Source: Thalassotalea sp. ND16A
Lineage (GTDB): Bacteria > Pseudomonadota > Gammaproteobacteria > Enterobacterales > Alteromonadaceae
Length of the DNA stretch: 64,000 nucleotides
Assembly (NCBI RefSeq): GCF_000764205.1
Contig: NZ_JQDZ01000031.1
Location: forward strand, 1 to 64,000
Reading direction: 5' to 3'
Positions 39,199 to 47,151 of this stretch are shown here, piece after piece (position 1 is the first letter of the stretch; each line of letters opens with the position of its first letter). The position numbers were made by a program, and so were the translations under genes. Below the pieces are notes generated by a model. That model made no database searches, was not told the origin of the DNA, and was given only the letters and a program-made list of their open reading frames with translations.

Positions 39199-40179
39199 TT
39201 AGTGGTGTTTGTGGTTGGCCTGCTCGTCCTTGGCAGGAGCCTCGACATTCGCCATGGCGATACGGCGGCTTTCGGTGGCCATGTAATCGATCAGCGCAGC
39301 CACATCGATATCGCTGAGCTGAAGATTGGGCATGGCCAGTTCCTGGTATTGGGCAAACAGCTGCATTGCAATAGGATCCTTCTCTGCCAGCATTTTATCC
39401 GGAACTTTCAGCCAGCGGGTAAGCCATTTACTGTCCCGTTTGGCTACGACTCCCAACAAATCCGGCCCGAGCCCGTCCCCCTGCCCCAGGGTATGACAAG
39501 CGGTGCAGCGGGTGCGATAAAGATACTGTCCGCGTGATAGCTTGGACACTTCGGGGACACTCGCATAACTCTTGGCACCCTTGCGTGGTATCACGCCGTC
39601 GAACAGATCATAACCTATAAGGTTCGCCAGCCCTTTTGGGTTATCAAACGGTGAGCGCTTGATCCACTTGCCAGTAGTCTCGTTGCCAACGATCATGGTG
39701 AGATTATGGTCCATATTATCATCACTCTGGATTTCATCCATATATAAGCCCAGTTTTTTGCGCAGCAAAATAATGTCATCTTCCTTGCCGGTAAGAAAGA
39801 CCCAACCAGGCCCAATGTTAAATTTTTCGGCATAGTGGCTGAGCACCTGCACGGTATCCACCTCGGGATCTATGGTGATCGAATACATAAAGATATCCCG
39901 GCCAACGCGGTCTCCGAGCAACTCTTGTACCGCGCGTAAACGAGCGGTTTCCAGCGGGCAGCTGTTTGGACAACTGGTATAAATAAAGTTGATAACGACC
40001 ACTTTATCCTTGATCAGATCATCGTATAAATTAACCTTTTTGCCTTCATGGGTGATAAGGGGGATGTTAGGAAAGTAGTTGGCGCCTCCGGCCGCTACCG
40101 GCCTGATGGTGAAGCTCATGGCGCTTAGCAGAAAAAGGGCGGCAACCACCACCCTGTTGACTACGATATAATTGTGCAT
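39199..40179 (-). CDS. SCO1/SenC-cytochrome c fusion protein, copy 1
   Basis: 326 residues with three parts. A signal peptide/anchor (VVVAALFLLSAMSFTIRPVAAG) comes first. A SCO/thioredoxin-fold domain follows (about 35-195) with the copper-binding pair CPNSC (near residue 69) and its His in DHNLTMIVG (near 158). The C-terminal part is a class I cytochrome c domain with CTACH (near 224) and axial Met in AMPNLQLSD (near 284). The end is His-rich (NHKHH). SCO proteins deliver copper to oxidases; the fused haem would allow electron transfer. It lies 118 bases behind the MCO gene on the same strand. ATG 40179 is chosen because AAGGAG stands 8 bases ahead. Copper delivery to the MCO is inferred. 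Confidence 0.9.
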   Translation of the reverse strand: MHNYIVVNRVVVAALFLLSAMSFTIRPVAAGGANYFPNIPLITHEGKKVNLYDDLIKDKVVVINFIYTSCPNSCPLETARLRAVQELLGDRVGRDIFMYSITIDPEVDTVQVLSHYAEKFNIGPGWVFLTGKEDDIILLRKKLGLYMDEIQSDDNMDHNLTMIVGNETTGKWIKRSPFDNPKGLANLIGYDLFDGVIPRKGAKSYASVPEVSKLSRGQYLYRTRCTACHTLGQGDGLGPDLLGVVAKRDSKWLTRWLKVPDKMLAEKDPIAMQLFAQYQELAMPNLQLSDIDVAALIDYMATESRRIAMANVEAPAKDEQANHKHH

Positions 40180-40297
40180 GATGCAGACTCCTTGTAAACT
40201 TGTAGTGATCATTGGAAATGGATCGCAGGATCACTGCATGGCGTGATCCTGCCTGAACGTAGTTAAAACGAGCCTCTGACTCATCCAAGCACAGCTT

Positions 40298-43200
40298 TTA
40301 GTCCCCGGTTACGGTGATCACGTCCCCCGGGGTCAACCCCCTGCCGCGGCAGAGGAAGTCGCCGTTGGTTTCGGTAATACAGCGTAGTTCTGGCGCGATA
40401 GCCTGATTGCCTGCTCCCACGTTGCCGGCGATTTCAACGTGTCCGCGCTGATCTACCGTACCGGTGAACGCTACTGGCTCCGGCTCTGGTTCTGGCTCTG
40501 GCGCTGGCACCGAGGTTGTTACAGTGATTATATCGCCAGGAGTCAGATCTCTGCCTCGGCAGCGGAACTCACCTTCGGGATCCGTAACACACTGTAGGCC
40601 GGGTGCCGTGGCCTCATTGCCAGCCCCCACGTTGCCTGTAATCCGGATGCGTCCGAGATCATTGACCGTGCCGGTAATCGTCGGTTCCGGTACGATCACA
40701 TCCGGGGCCCCTGGGCAAGCCGTTGTAGCGCCCGGCGGACAGAGTAAATCGCTTGCATCGTTATTCTGAAGGAACTCCTCTGCCGCAGTGACATCGCCGA
40801 CCTGCGACGCCCGCACTGCACTGGCGGTCGGCAACTCGAAGCTCTCGGTATAGGTAACGCCATTCCACTGCGGCTCCGGCGTCAGGAAGGCTTTAAGCTG
40901 GCCCGGGTTCTCGATGTCCCAGCGCATCAACATCGAGTGGTCTTCGTGCTGGGTATTGTGGCAATGCTCCATGAAGGTGCCGGCAAACTCCCGGAAACGT
41001 ACGGCCACAGTGACCTCATCGCCGCTGTCGTCCATCGGACCGACGCGGTAAACATCCTTGCGGGCCCACTTATCCCATTCGGGGGGCGCCACACCGTCAC
41101 GAGTCAGGATCCGCCCCTCCTCAAAATGAATGTGGACATTATGGCTCATGCCGCCACCGCCGTTCTCCAGATGCCAGATCTCAAAATCGCCCAGCTTAGG
41201 TGCCGCCGAGACCCGGTGCGGATCCATCGGCAACGCAATGTCACTGCCATCGGTCTCAATGCCCCAGGGTTTGTTGGCCTGTTCGGGCAGTTGCTCAAAC
41301 TCGGTAATGTTGACCGCTTCGCCATTAACCTCAAACGGGTAGTCATTGCCGGGCAGATTAGGTGCCGGGCTGTCGGTGAAGCTGGCCTGGGTGATGGTCA
41401 CCGGTTCGGTATCGGTGGCGGCATCTCTGCCGAAGACAAAGGTCCGGTGATGAGCATCTGCGAGTTCCTGTTCAGTGATTTCGGGCAGTGGGATCATCTT
41501 CTTTTTACCCGGCACATAGTCGGCAGGGTTCATGCTCAGATCGGTGCCACTGTATGGTTTGACCCGCAGCTCCAGAAACTTACCGACAATGGTGTCACAA
41601 TCGTCATAATTACCAGACAGAACATCGGCCAGAGACACCATTTGCTCAGGCCGCTTGCCATCTTCATGTTCCAGCAGGTTGACCAAGTAGAGCTTGGGCT
41701 CTGCGCCAAATCGGCTGATATTGCCAGGGGCATCCGGGGAAAACAGGCTGAAGTCGACGATAATGTCATAGCGCTCGGCGATCGACTGGGTCGGCAGAAT
41801 GCCAAAGTGATCCAGCGTTTCACCGTCGGCATCGAGATCTAGGCTGCCATCAAACGGTATCGCATGCTCCATGATATTGCCGTCGTTGGCGATCATATGA
41901 AACGGCACCCGGTCGTAGGAAACATTCGCCGTCGCACCGGGAAACTCACCGTTGCCATCGGCTCGCTGTACCACCAGGGCTATACGCAAAAAGCGCGACA
42001 CATGGGCATTAAGGAGGCGGAAGCGGTAACTGCGCGCACGGACCTGTAAGTAGGGATCGAAGAGCCAGTTAACTGTCATTCGGTCGCCAAGGAAGCCGTC
42101 ATCCTCGAAGGTGGCGAACCAGAGCTGGCCGCGGGTATCAGCCACAGTCGTTCCCGTATAGGCGGCGGTGTCCTGGCCCCAGGCCTTACCGGCGATTTCC
42201 AGGTTGACATCATAGTCACGGTTACCCCAGCTGTGCGGGCCCATGGCACAGCCGCTGGGGAACCTCAGGTTGACGCCGTCTTCCACACACTCGTTGCCGC
42301 GATCAAGCGCGCTATAGTAGTTCATCATCGCCGCATTGCCCTTATAGACATTTTGGGCGGTATAGTCGAGCATATGATCGTGAAACCAGTGGGTACTCAT
42401 GGTCTCGCGCCAGTCTCCGGGAATGTTAATGCGCCCCTCGGCCGGACAGATCACAGTTGTCTTGCTATAAGAGGTTGGCGGGGTCGCGCCGGGTTTGCTG
42501 ATCACCATGCTTTCGCCGGGAATACAGGGGCTCGAAGCCCGCTTATCGGTGGCATCGGTGTTAATCGAGTCGTGTCCGGCTAAAATCATTGGCCAGTGGT
42601 AATCATAAAACTGGCCCGGAAGAAAGAAGGCATTGGCGTAACCATCACTCTCGGCCGGGGTGTGACCATTGTGTTCGTGGGTGGTAATAAAGTGATTGCC
42701 AAAGCCGCGGTTGGCCTCAAATTTGATCGGCAGCGCGTCGCGATTGCGAAACAAAATCGGTTCACCGTAGCGCGCCATCAGCAGCTTCGGTGGCAGGGTC
42801 CCGTCGAAGGTCCAGAGCGACTGGGGATCCTGCACCGGCATATTGGGATGAAACCTGATAGGGATTCCGGCGGAGGTGCCCTCAAACCCCGGTACTCCCA
42901 CGGTATTATGGTAGAGTCCGTCGTCAGCAGTGCCAGATTCTCCGTCTGGCCCCTTGCCGAACTCCCCAAAGCTGTATTGGTGCTTCTGATACTGGTCGCG
43001 ACCTCCGCGGCCATCACGTGCGCCGGACACCGCCGACTTAAAATATACCTGTGGGAAGAATTCTTGCCACCGCTGGTGACCGTATTGCGGTCCAGGTGGT
43101 CTGCCATCGGCGTAGCTGGTCGGCGCTCCTGGAGTCAGAGGTAGCAGTGGCCCGGTGTGCATGCTCTCAATGGCCGTCTGCCAAGGGTTGAGGACGTTAT

Positions 43201-43735
43201 TGTTGCGCTGCTCGGTGGGGTAAGGATGAATGCGCTGATTTAAAAAATTGTCCAGTGCCACGCTGTCCACCGCACTATAGGGGTCTGGTGGCGGTGGCAG
43301 CGTCAACGGACAACCGCCAGCGGGACATGGTCCTTCGAGCTTTCTGGTGCCAAATTCCTCAAAGCGCAGCATCTGCTGGCTGAAGGATTGGGCGCCAAAC
43401 AGCGGACTAGGGGCAGCGTCGGTCGGCACATCGCATAGCGCTCCTCTGGAACCACCTTCCAGCCCCGCCGTGAGCGCCGGATTGGCGTCATCAACCGGAC
43501 TGTTGCCAACAGACTGAACCACGATCTCCTCTTCGGCCAGAGCCTGGCCCGGACTCATGCCCAGCAGACAACAAAGCATTGCCAGAGGAATGACATGGCT
43601 TTTACGGTTTCGTCGAAAGTGTGTCCCCGACTTCAACTCCTGTCTGTCTTGTTTACGACCACCCCCATCCTGATACGCCTTAAGCAGGGGCAATATTCGG
43701 GCTATTATCCCCTTAAACGTGCTGGTTAAATCCAT
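40298..43735 (-). CDS. Large multicopper oxidase with tandem C-x9-CRGRG modules, copy 1
   Basis: 1145 residues, about twice a CotA-type oxidase. A late signal peptide (VIPLAMLCCLLGMSPGQALA, about 49-68) follows a basic N-terminus. The copper sites are complete: HEHNGH (near 352), THWFHDHMLDYTAQNVYKG (near 446), NVHIHFEEGR (near 868) and HCHNTQHEDHSM (near 924-935), the last giving type-1 ligands with axial Met. The C-terminus carries two modules of about 58 residues with C-x9-CRGR (GEFRCRGRDLTPGD, GDFLCRGRGLTPGD), joined by a Pro-Glu repeat linker. Such oxidases pass electrons from metals or phenols to O2; the substrate is unknown. ATG 43735 follows AAGGAG. The SCO fusion lies downstream. Confidence 0.9.
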   Translation of the reverse strand: MDLTSTFKGIIARILPLLKAYQDGGGRKQDRQELKSGTHFRRNRKSHVIPLAMLCCLLGMSPGQALAEEEIVVQSVGNSPVDDANPALTAGLEGGSRGALCDVPTDAAPSPLFGAQSFSQQMLRFEEFGTRKLEGPCPAGGCPLTLPPPPDPYSAVDSVALDNFLNQRIHPYPTEQRNNNVLNPWQTAIESMHTGPLLPLTPGAPTSYADGRPPGPQYGHQRWQEFFPQVYFKSAVSGARDGRGGRDQYQKHQYSFGEFGKGPDGESGTADDGLYHNTVGVPGFEGTSAGIPIRFHPNMPVQDPQSLWTFDGTLPPKLLMARYGEPILFRNRDALPIKFEANRGFGNHFITTHEHNGHTPAESDGYANAFFLPGQFYDYHWPMILAGHDSINTDATDKRASSPCIPGESMVISKPGATPPTSYSKTTVICPAEGRINIPGDWRETMSTHWFHDHMLDYTAQNVYKGNAAMMNYYSALDRGNECVEDGVNLRFPSGCAMGPHSWGNRDYDVNLEIAGKAWGQDTAAYTGTTVADTRGQLWFATFEDDGFLGDRMTVNWLFDPYLQVRARSYRFRLLNAHVSRFLRIALVVQRADGNGEFPGATANVSYDRVPFHMIANDGNIMEHAIPFDGSLDLDADGETLDHFGILPTQSIAERYDIIVDFSLFSPDAPGNISRFGAEPKLYLVNLLEHEDGKRPEQMVSLADVLSGNYDDCDTIVGKFLELRVKPYSGTDLSMNPADYVPGKKKMIPLPEITEQELADAHHRTFVFGRDAATDTEPVTITQASFTDSPAPNLPGNDYPFEVNGEAVNITEFEQLPEQANKPWGIETDGSDIALPMDPHRVSAAPKLGDFEIWHLENGGGGMSHNVHIHFEEGRILTRDGVAPPEWDKWARKDVYRVGPMDDSGDEVTVAVRFREFAGTFMEHCHNTQHEDHSMLMRWDIENPGQLKAFLTPEPQWNGVTYTESFELPTASAVRASQVGDVTAAEEFLQNNDASDLLCPPGATTACPGAPDVIVPEPTITGTVNDLGRIRITGNVGAGNEATAPGLQCVTDPEGEFRCRGRDLTPGDIITVTTSVPAPEPEPEPEPVAFTGTVDQRGHVEIAGNVGAGNQAIAPELRCITETNGDFLCRGRGLTPGDVITVTGD

Positions 43736-44384
43736 AATTTCACTCCTTAGTTGACCTTAGGTTGTCCACTCCCTAGTCCAGATCCACCGCGAATACTATT
43801 CCCACATCAGCGATATCATCGTACTGCGCATTTCTTTGCTCCAACCTGGCTTAGCCACACTTTCACTTTGAAAACCTTATGTATTGCATAAATCGCGCCA
43901 TCATCATAATAGTCTGTATTTTCAGTCAGCTATAAAATTAGAGCCAGAGCCAAATCTTGTCTGTGTAAAATAGGCTGACAGTGATCTGGCTGAAACTGCC
44001 CGCCAAAAGGATAATCTTTATGTGGCAGTTTTCTTATTCTGATAACTTACCGCGGCCGTATACTGGTGCTGTATTTAGGGCTCTGTGAGGCTTAGGGCTT
44101 TGTCAGGCTGAGCCTCCGGTCGATGTTATTGTTTGTATATTCCTGCTCTACCTTAACGCACGGACCCAAGAGAAATACCCGCTACTGTCAGCTTGTTTTA
44201 CGCTCGAAGGAAATCGCTTACTACTGCTTTTCATATCTAACTGAAAAATTGGATTAATTCATTTATGGCGCAGTTGATGCATAACGTTTACAGGTAAAAA
44301 TATCGGTAAAGTTTGGTTGGTACCCGGTAAATGCCAAACAACATGAATTTATTGCTCTTTATAACGGAATAGTTGAGGTTGCAC
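43736..44384. other. Divergent control region between MCO copy 1 and the multihaem cytochrome gene
   Basis: 649 bases without a gene. It holds the conserved block at 43887-43935 (shared with MCO copy 2), an inverted repeat AAACTGCC/GGCAGTTT (43993-44000 and 44024-44031), and GAGG as the ribosome-binding site of the cytochrome gene. Confidence 0.5.
43887..43935 (-). promoter_or_regulatory. Conserved promoter block of MCO operon 1
   Basis: 49 bases that match the corresponding segment before MCO copy 2 (50748-50796) at 41 positions while the surrounding upstream DNA has diverged. It starts 152 bases before the ATG, the same distance as in copy 2 (153). On the minus strand it reads CTGACTGAAAATACAG and then TATGAT, a possible -10. 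A shared promoter or operator is the simplest reading. Confidence 0.55.
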
Positions 44385-45836
44385 ATGGCTGACAACAATC
44401 ATCGTCGGATTATCTGGCGGACATTTATTGGACGCTGGGCGGATGTCAGATCTTTGCTGCTGTTGTTACTCACTGTTATCTTGGCCGGGGTTAGTGTCTC
44501 AACGATGGCAGACAATGATAAGTGGGTGCAACCCGAACGCAGCGTGATTGAGCAGACACCAAACGCGATGCCATTTTATCCGTCGCGGGCATCGACGCAA
44601 GGGCGGGCTCTGACCCCGGAGATGTTTGACTCTGCTGAAACCTGTCGTGGTTGCCATCAGCAAATTTATCAACAATGGCAGGGTTCCGCGATGGCCCAGG
44701 CTTGGGTTGACCCCATTTACCAGGCCTTATTGCAGCGGGCAAGCGCGGCGACTGACGCCAAGGTGGATAATTTTTGTATCGGCTGTCATAGCCCTATCGG
44801 CATGACCGCACATAACATCACCACCGCGGACTTAACCAAGTCGTTTACACCGCCAGGGGTCAGCTGCGAAGTCTGCCATAATATTTCGGCCGTCAGCGGC
44901 AACGATAACGGTGCCTATGTATTAACCCCCAGTGAAAACGGTAAGCGCGTCAAGTATGGCCCCCACCGCGATGCTGCTTCGCCTTATCATCAATCTAATT
45001 ACTCGGAACTGCTGACGAAATCAGAATTTTGCGCGGTTTGCCATAATGTTTCTCACCCGTTTAACAGCACACCGATTGAGCGGACCTACGACGAATGGAG
45101 CGAGAGCGCCTACAACGAGCAGGGAGTTCAGTGCCAGGACTGTCATATGACCCCAGGACCAGGAGTGACAACCAACCCGGGAAAATCCGCACCGATGGGC
45201 AAGCAACGGGATCATATTGCTTCTCATCATTTTACCGGCGGCAATGTCACCCTGCACAAGCATTTTGGTCAGCACGAGATGGCGGAGCGTGCAAGAGAAA
45301 TGCTCAGGTCTGCCGCCACGATTGAAGTACTGACACCGGAGCAGACGCTGCTCGGCGGGGAGCTAGCGACCATTAAGGTTAAAGTCAGCAATGTCGGCGC
45401 CGGCCATAAAATTCCCACCGGATTTCCGGAAGGGCGGGAAATGTGGGTGGATTTCAAAGTGACCGATAGCAGCGGCAATCTCATCTACCGTTCAGGCGCT
45501 ATCCGTAATGGTAAGACCGAGACTGGGACCAGGAACTTTAAGGTGTATCTGGGAGATAAAGACAATAACGTGGTCGACTTGGATGTATGGTCAGTCGATC
45601 GGGTGCTTGCCGATACCCGGATACTGCCAAAAGGTTATGCCATTGTCGATTATACCTTTACCATCCCAACCGGTATTCAGGGGCCCTTGGTTTTGAATGC
45701 CGAGCTTAATTATTGGCCGTTCTCACAACACCTGGTTGACGAACTCCTCGGGCCGGGCAAGTTGGCGGTAGAGGTCGTACAGATGACTTCCGTTACCCAG
45801 TCTCTCGCTGTCCAGCTGCAGCTAGCGCAAAAGTAA
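44385..45836 (+). CDS. Exported multihaem cytochrome c (five CxxCH, c554-like)
   Basis: 483 residues. A hydrophobic N-terminal segment (SLLLLLLTVILAGVSVSTMA, about 24-44) exports or anchors it. Five haem-binding motifs follow: CRGCH (near 86), CIGCH (131), CEVCH (161), CAVCH (216) and CQDCH (250), with extra His in ASHHFTGGNVTLHKHFGQH as axial ligands. The C-terminal third (about 310-480) is a beta-rich domain. The arrangement recalls the cytochrome c554 family. The gene lies on the opposite strand between the two MCO-SCO operons. It would suit as electron carrier for them; that is inferred. ATG 44385 is used with GAGG upstream; an in-frame TTG four codons earlier is less likely. Confidence 0.88.
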   Translation: MADNNHRRIIWRTFIGRWADVRSLLLLLLTVILAGVSVSTMADNDKWVQPERSVIEQTPNAMPFYPSRASTQGRALTPEMFDSAETCRGCHQQIYQQWQGSAMAQAWVDPIYQALLQRASAATDAKVDNFCIGCHSPIGMTAHNITTADLTKSFTPPGVSCEVCHNISAVSGNDNGAYVLTPSENGKRVKYGPHRDAASPYHQSNYSELLTKSEFCAVCHNVSHPFNSTPIERTYDEWSESAYNEQGVQCQDCHMTPGPGVTTNPGKSAPMGKQRDHIASHHFTGGNVTLHKHFGQHEMAERAREMLRSAATIEVLTPEQTLLGGELATIKVKVSNVGAGHKIPTGFPEGREMWVDFKVTDSSGNLIYRSGAIRNGKTETGTRNFKVYLGDKDNNVVDLDVWSVDRVLADTRILPKGYAIVDYTFTIPTGIQGPLVLNAELNYWPFSQHLVDELLGPGKLAVEVVQMTSVTQSLAVQLQLAQK

Positions 45837-46051
45837 AATAAGGAGTTAGGGACAAGGAGTAAGGAACTGGGAACTAGGAACTGGGAGTATGGAATGACTG
45901 GAGACTGTTATCGTGTATTAGGCAACGGTTTTCAAAAAATTTAAGATGAATCACAAGTGCCTATTGCTCAGACAAACCAGTTGTTGAATTGTCTGAAGAA
46001 TCGGCCAAAAACCTGCCAGCCTAGCCGATTGCCCAGCGTCTGGGCGGGACT
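45837..46051. other. Spacer with GGAACT-rich low-complexity tract
   Basis: 215 bases between convergent genes. 45838-45893 is a run of near-repeats (AAGGAGT, GGAACTGGGA, GGAACTAGGAACTGGGA) on a purine-rich strand. Directly behind the second SCO gene GCCCAG-CGT-CTGGGC (46031-46045) forms a hairpin. Confidence 0.5.
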
Positions 46052-47032
46052 TCAGTGATTTTTGTGATCGAACTGCTCGTCTTTGGCACTAGCTTCGACA
46101 TTCGTCATCGTGATGCGGCGGCTTTCGGCGGCCATGTAGTCGATCAGCGCAGCCACATCGATATCGCTGAGCTGTAAATTCGGCATGGCCAGCTGCTGAT
46201 ATTGGGCAAACAGCTGCATCGCAATAGGATCTTTTTCTGCCAGCATTTCATCCGGAACTTTCAGCCACCGGGCAAGCCATGTCCTGTCCCGCTTTGCTAC
46301 GACTCCCAACAAATCCGGTCCGAGTCCGTCCCCCTGCCCCAAAGTATGACAAGCGGTGCAGCGGGTGCGATACAGATACTGCCCACGTGATGGCTTGGAC
46401 ACCTCCGGGACACTGGCATAACTTTTGGCACCCGTGCGCGCTACCATGCCGTCGAATAGATCATATCCGATGAGGTTCGCCAGCCCTTTCGGGTTATCGA
46501 ACGGTGAGCGCTTGATCCACTTGCCAGTGGCCTCATTGCCTACGATCATCGTAAGATTATGATCCAGCTCATCACCATTCTGGATTTCATCCATGTATAA
46601 GCCCAGTTTTTTGCGCAACAAAATAATGTCATCTTCTTTGCCGGTAAGGAAGACCCAGCCGGGCCCAATGTCGAATTTCTCGGCATAGTGGTTGAGAACT
46701 TGCACGGTATCCACCTCGGGATCTATGGTAATGGAATACATAAAGATATCCCGGCCAACGCGTTCTCCGAGCAGCTCTTGTACCGCACGTAAACGAGCGG
46801 TTTCCAACGGGCAGCTGTTTGGACAACTGGTATAAATAAAGTTGATAACAACCACTTTATCCTTGAGCAAATCATCGTATAAATGCACCTTGTTACCATG
46901 ATGGGTGATAAGGGCAATATTGGGAAAGTAACTGGCGCCTCCGGCTCCTGCCGGCCTGATTGCCAGGCTCAATGCGCTCACCAGACAAAGGGCGGCAAGC
47001 ATCACCTTGATGACTATTTTATCATTATGCAT
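46052..47032 (-). CDS. SCO1/SenC-cytochrome c fusion protein, copy 2
   Basis: Close paralogue of the fusion at 39199-40179, with the same length (326 residues) and order: signal/anchor (VMLAALCLVSALSLAIRPAGAG), SCO domain with CPNSC near residue 69 and DHNLTMIVG near 158, cytochrome c domain with CTACH near 224 and AMPNLQLSD near 284, and a His-containing end (FDHKNH). Most differences are single conservative changes scattered along the protein, as after an old duplication. It stands 119 bases behind MCO copy 2. ATG 47032 has AAGGAG upstream. All catalytic residues are kept, so both copies are probably functional. Confidence 0.9.
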   Translation of the reverse strand: MHNDKIVIKVMLAALCLVSALSLAIRPAGAGGASYFPNIALITHHGNKVHLYDDLLKDKVVVINFIYTSCPNSCPLETARLRAVQELLGERVGRDIFMYSITIDPEVDTVQVLNHYAEKFDIGPGWVFLTGKEDDIILLRKKLGLYMDEIQNGDELDHNLTMIVGNEATGKWIKRSPFDNPKGLANLIGYDLFDGMVARTGAKSYASVPEVSKPSRGQYLYRTRCTACHTLGQGDGLGPDLLGVVAKRDRTWLARWLKVPDEMLAEKDPIAMQLFAQYQQLAMPNLQLSDIDVAALIDYMAAESRRITMTNVEASAKDEQFDHKNH

Positions 47033-47151
47033 GATACCGACTCCTTGTAAGCTTTTGCTAATCATTGGCAATGGGCCCTAGGGGCACGGCCTGCAGTGCC
47101 CAAACCTGAACCTGGTCAAAAGCGAGCCTTAGACTCATGCAACCGCAGCTT

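Noticed and set aside
40937-41842. A 301-codon frame antisense to MCO copy 1, and its 360-codon counterpart at 47620-48702
   Set aside because: Both lie antisense to well-supported oxidase genes and recur only because the two genes are paralogues with GC-rich third positions. They show no family motif or ribosome-binding site.
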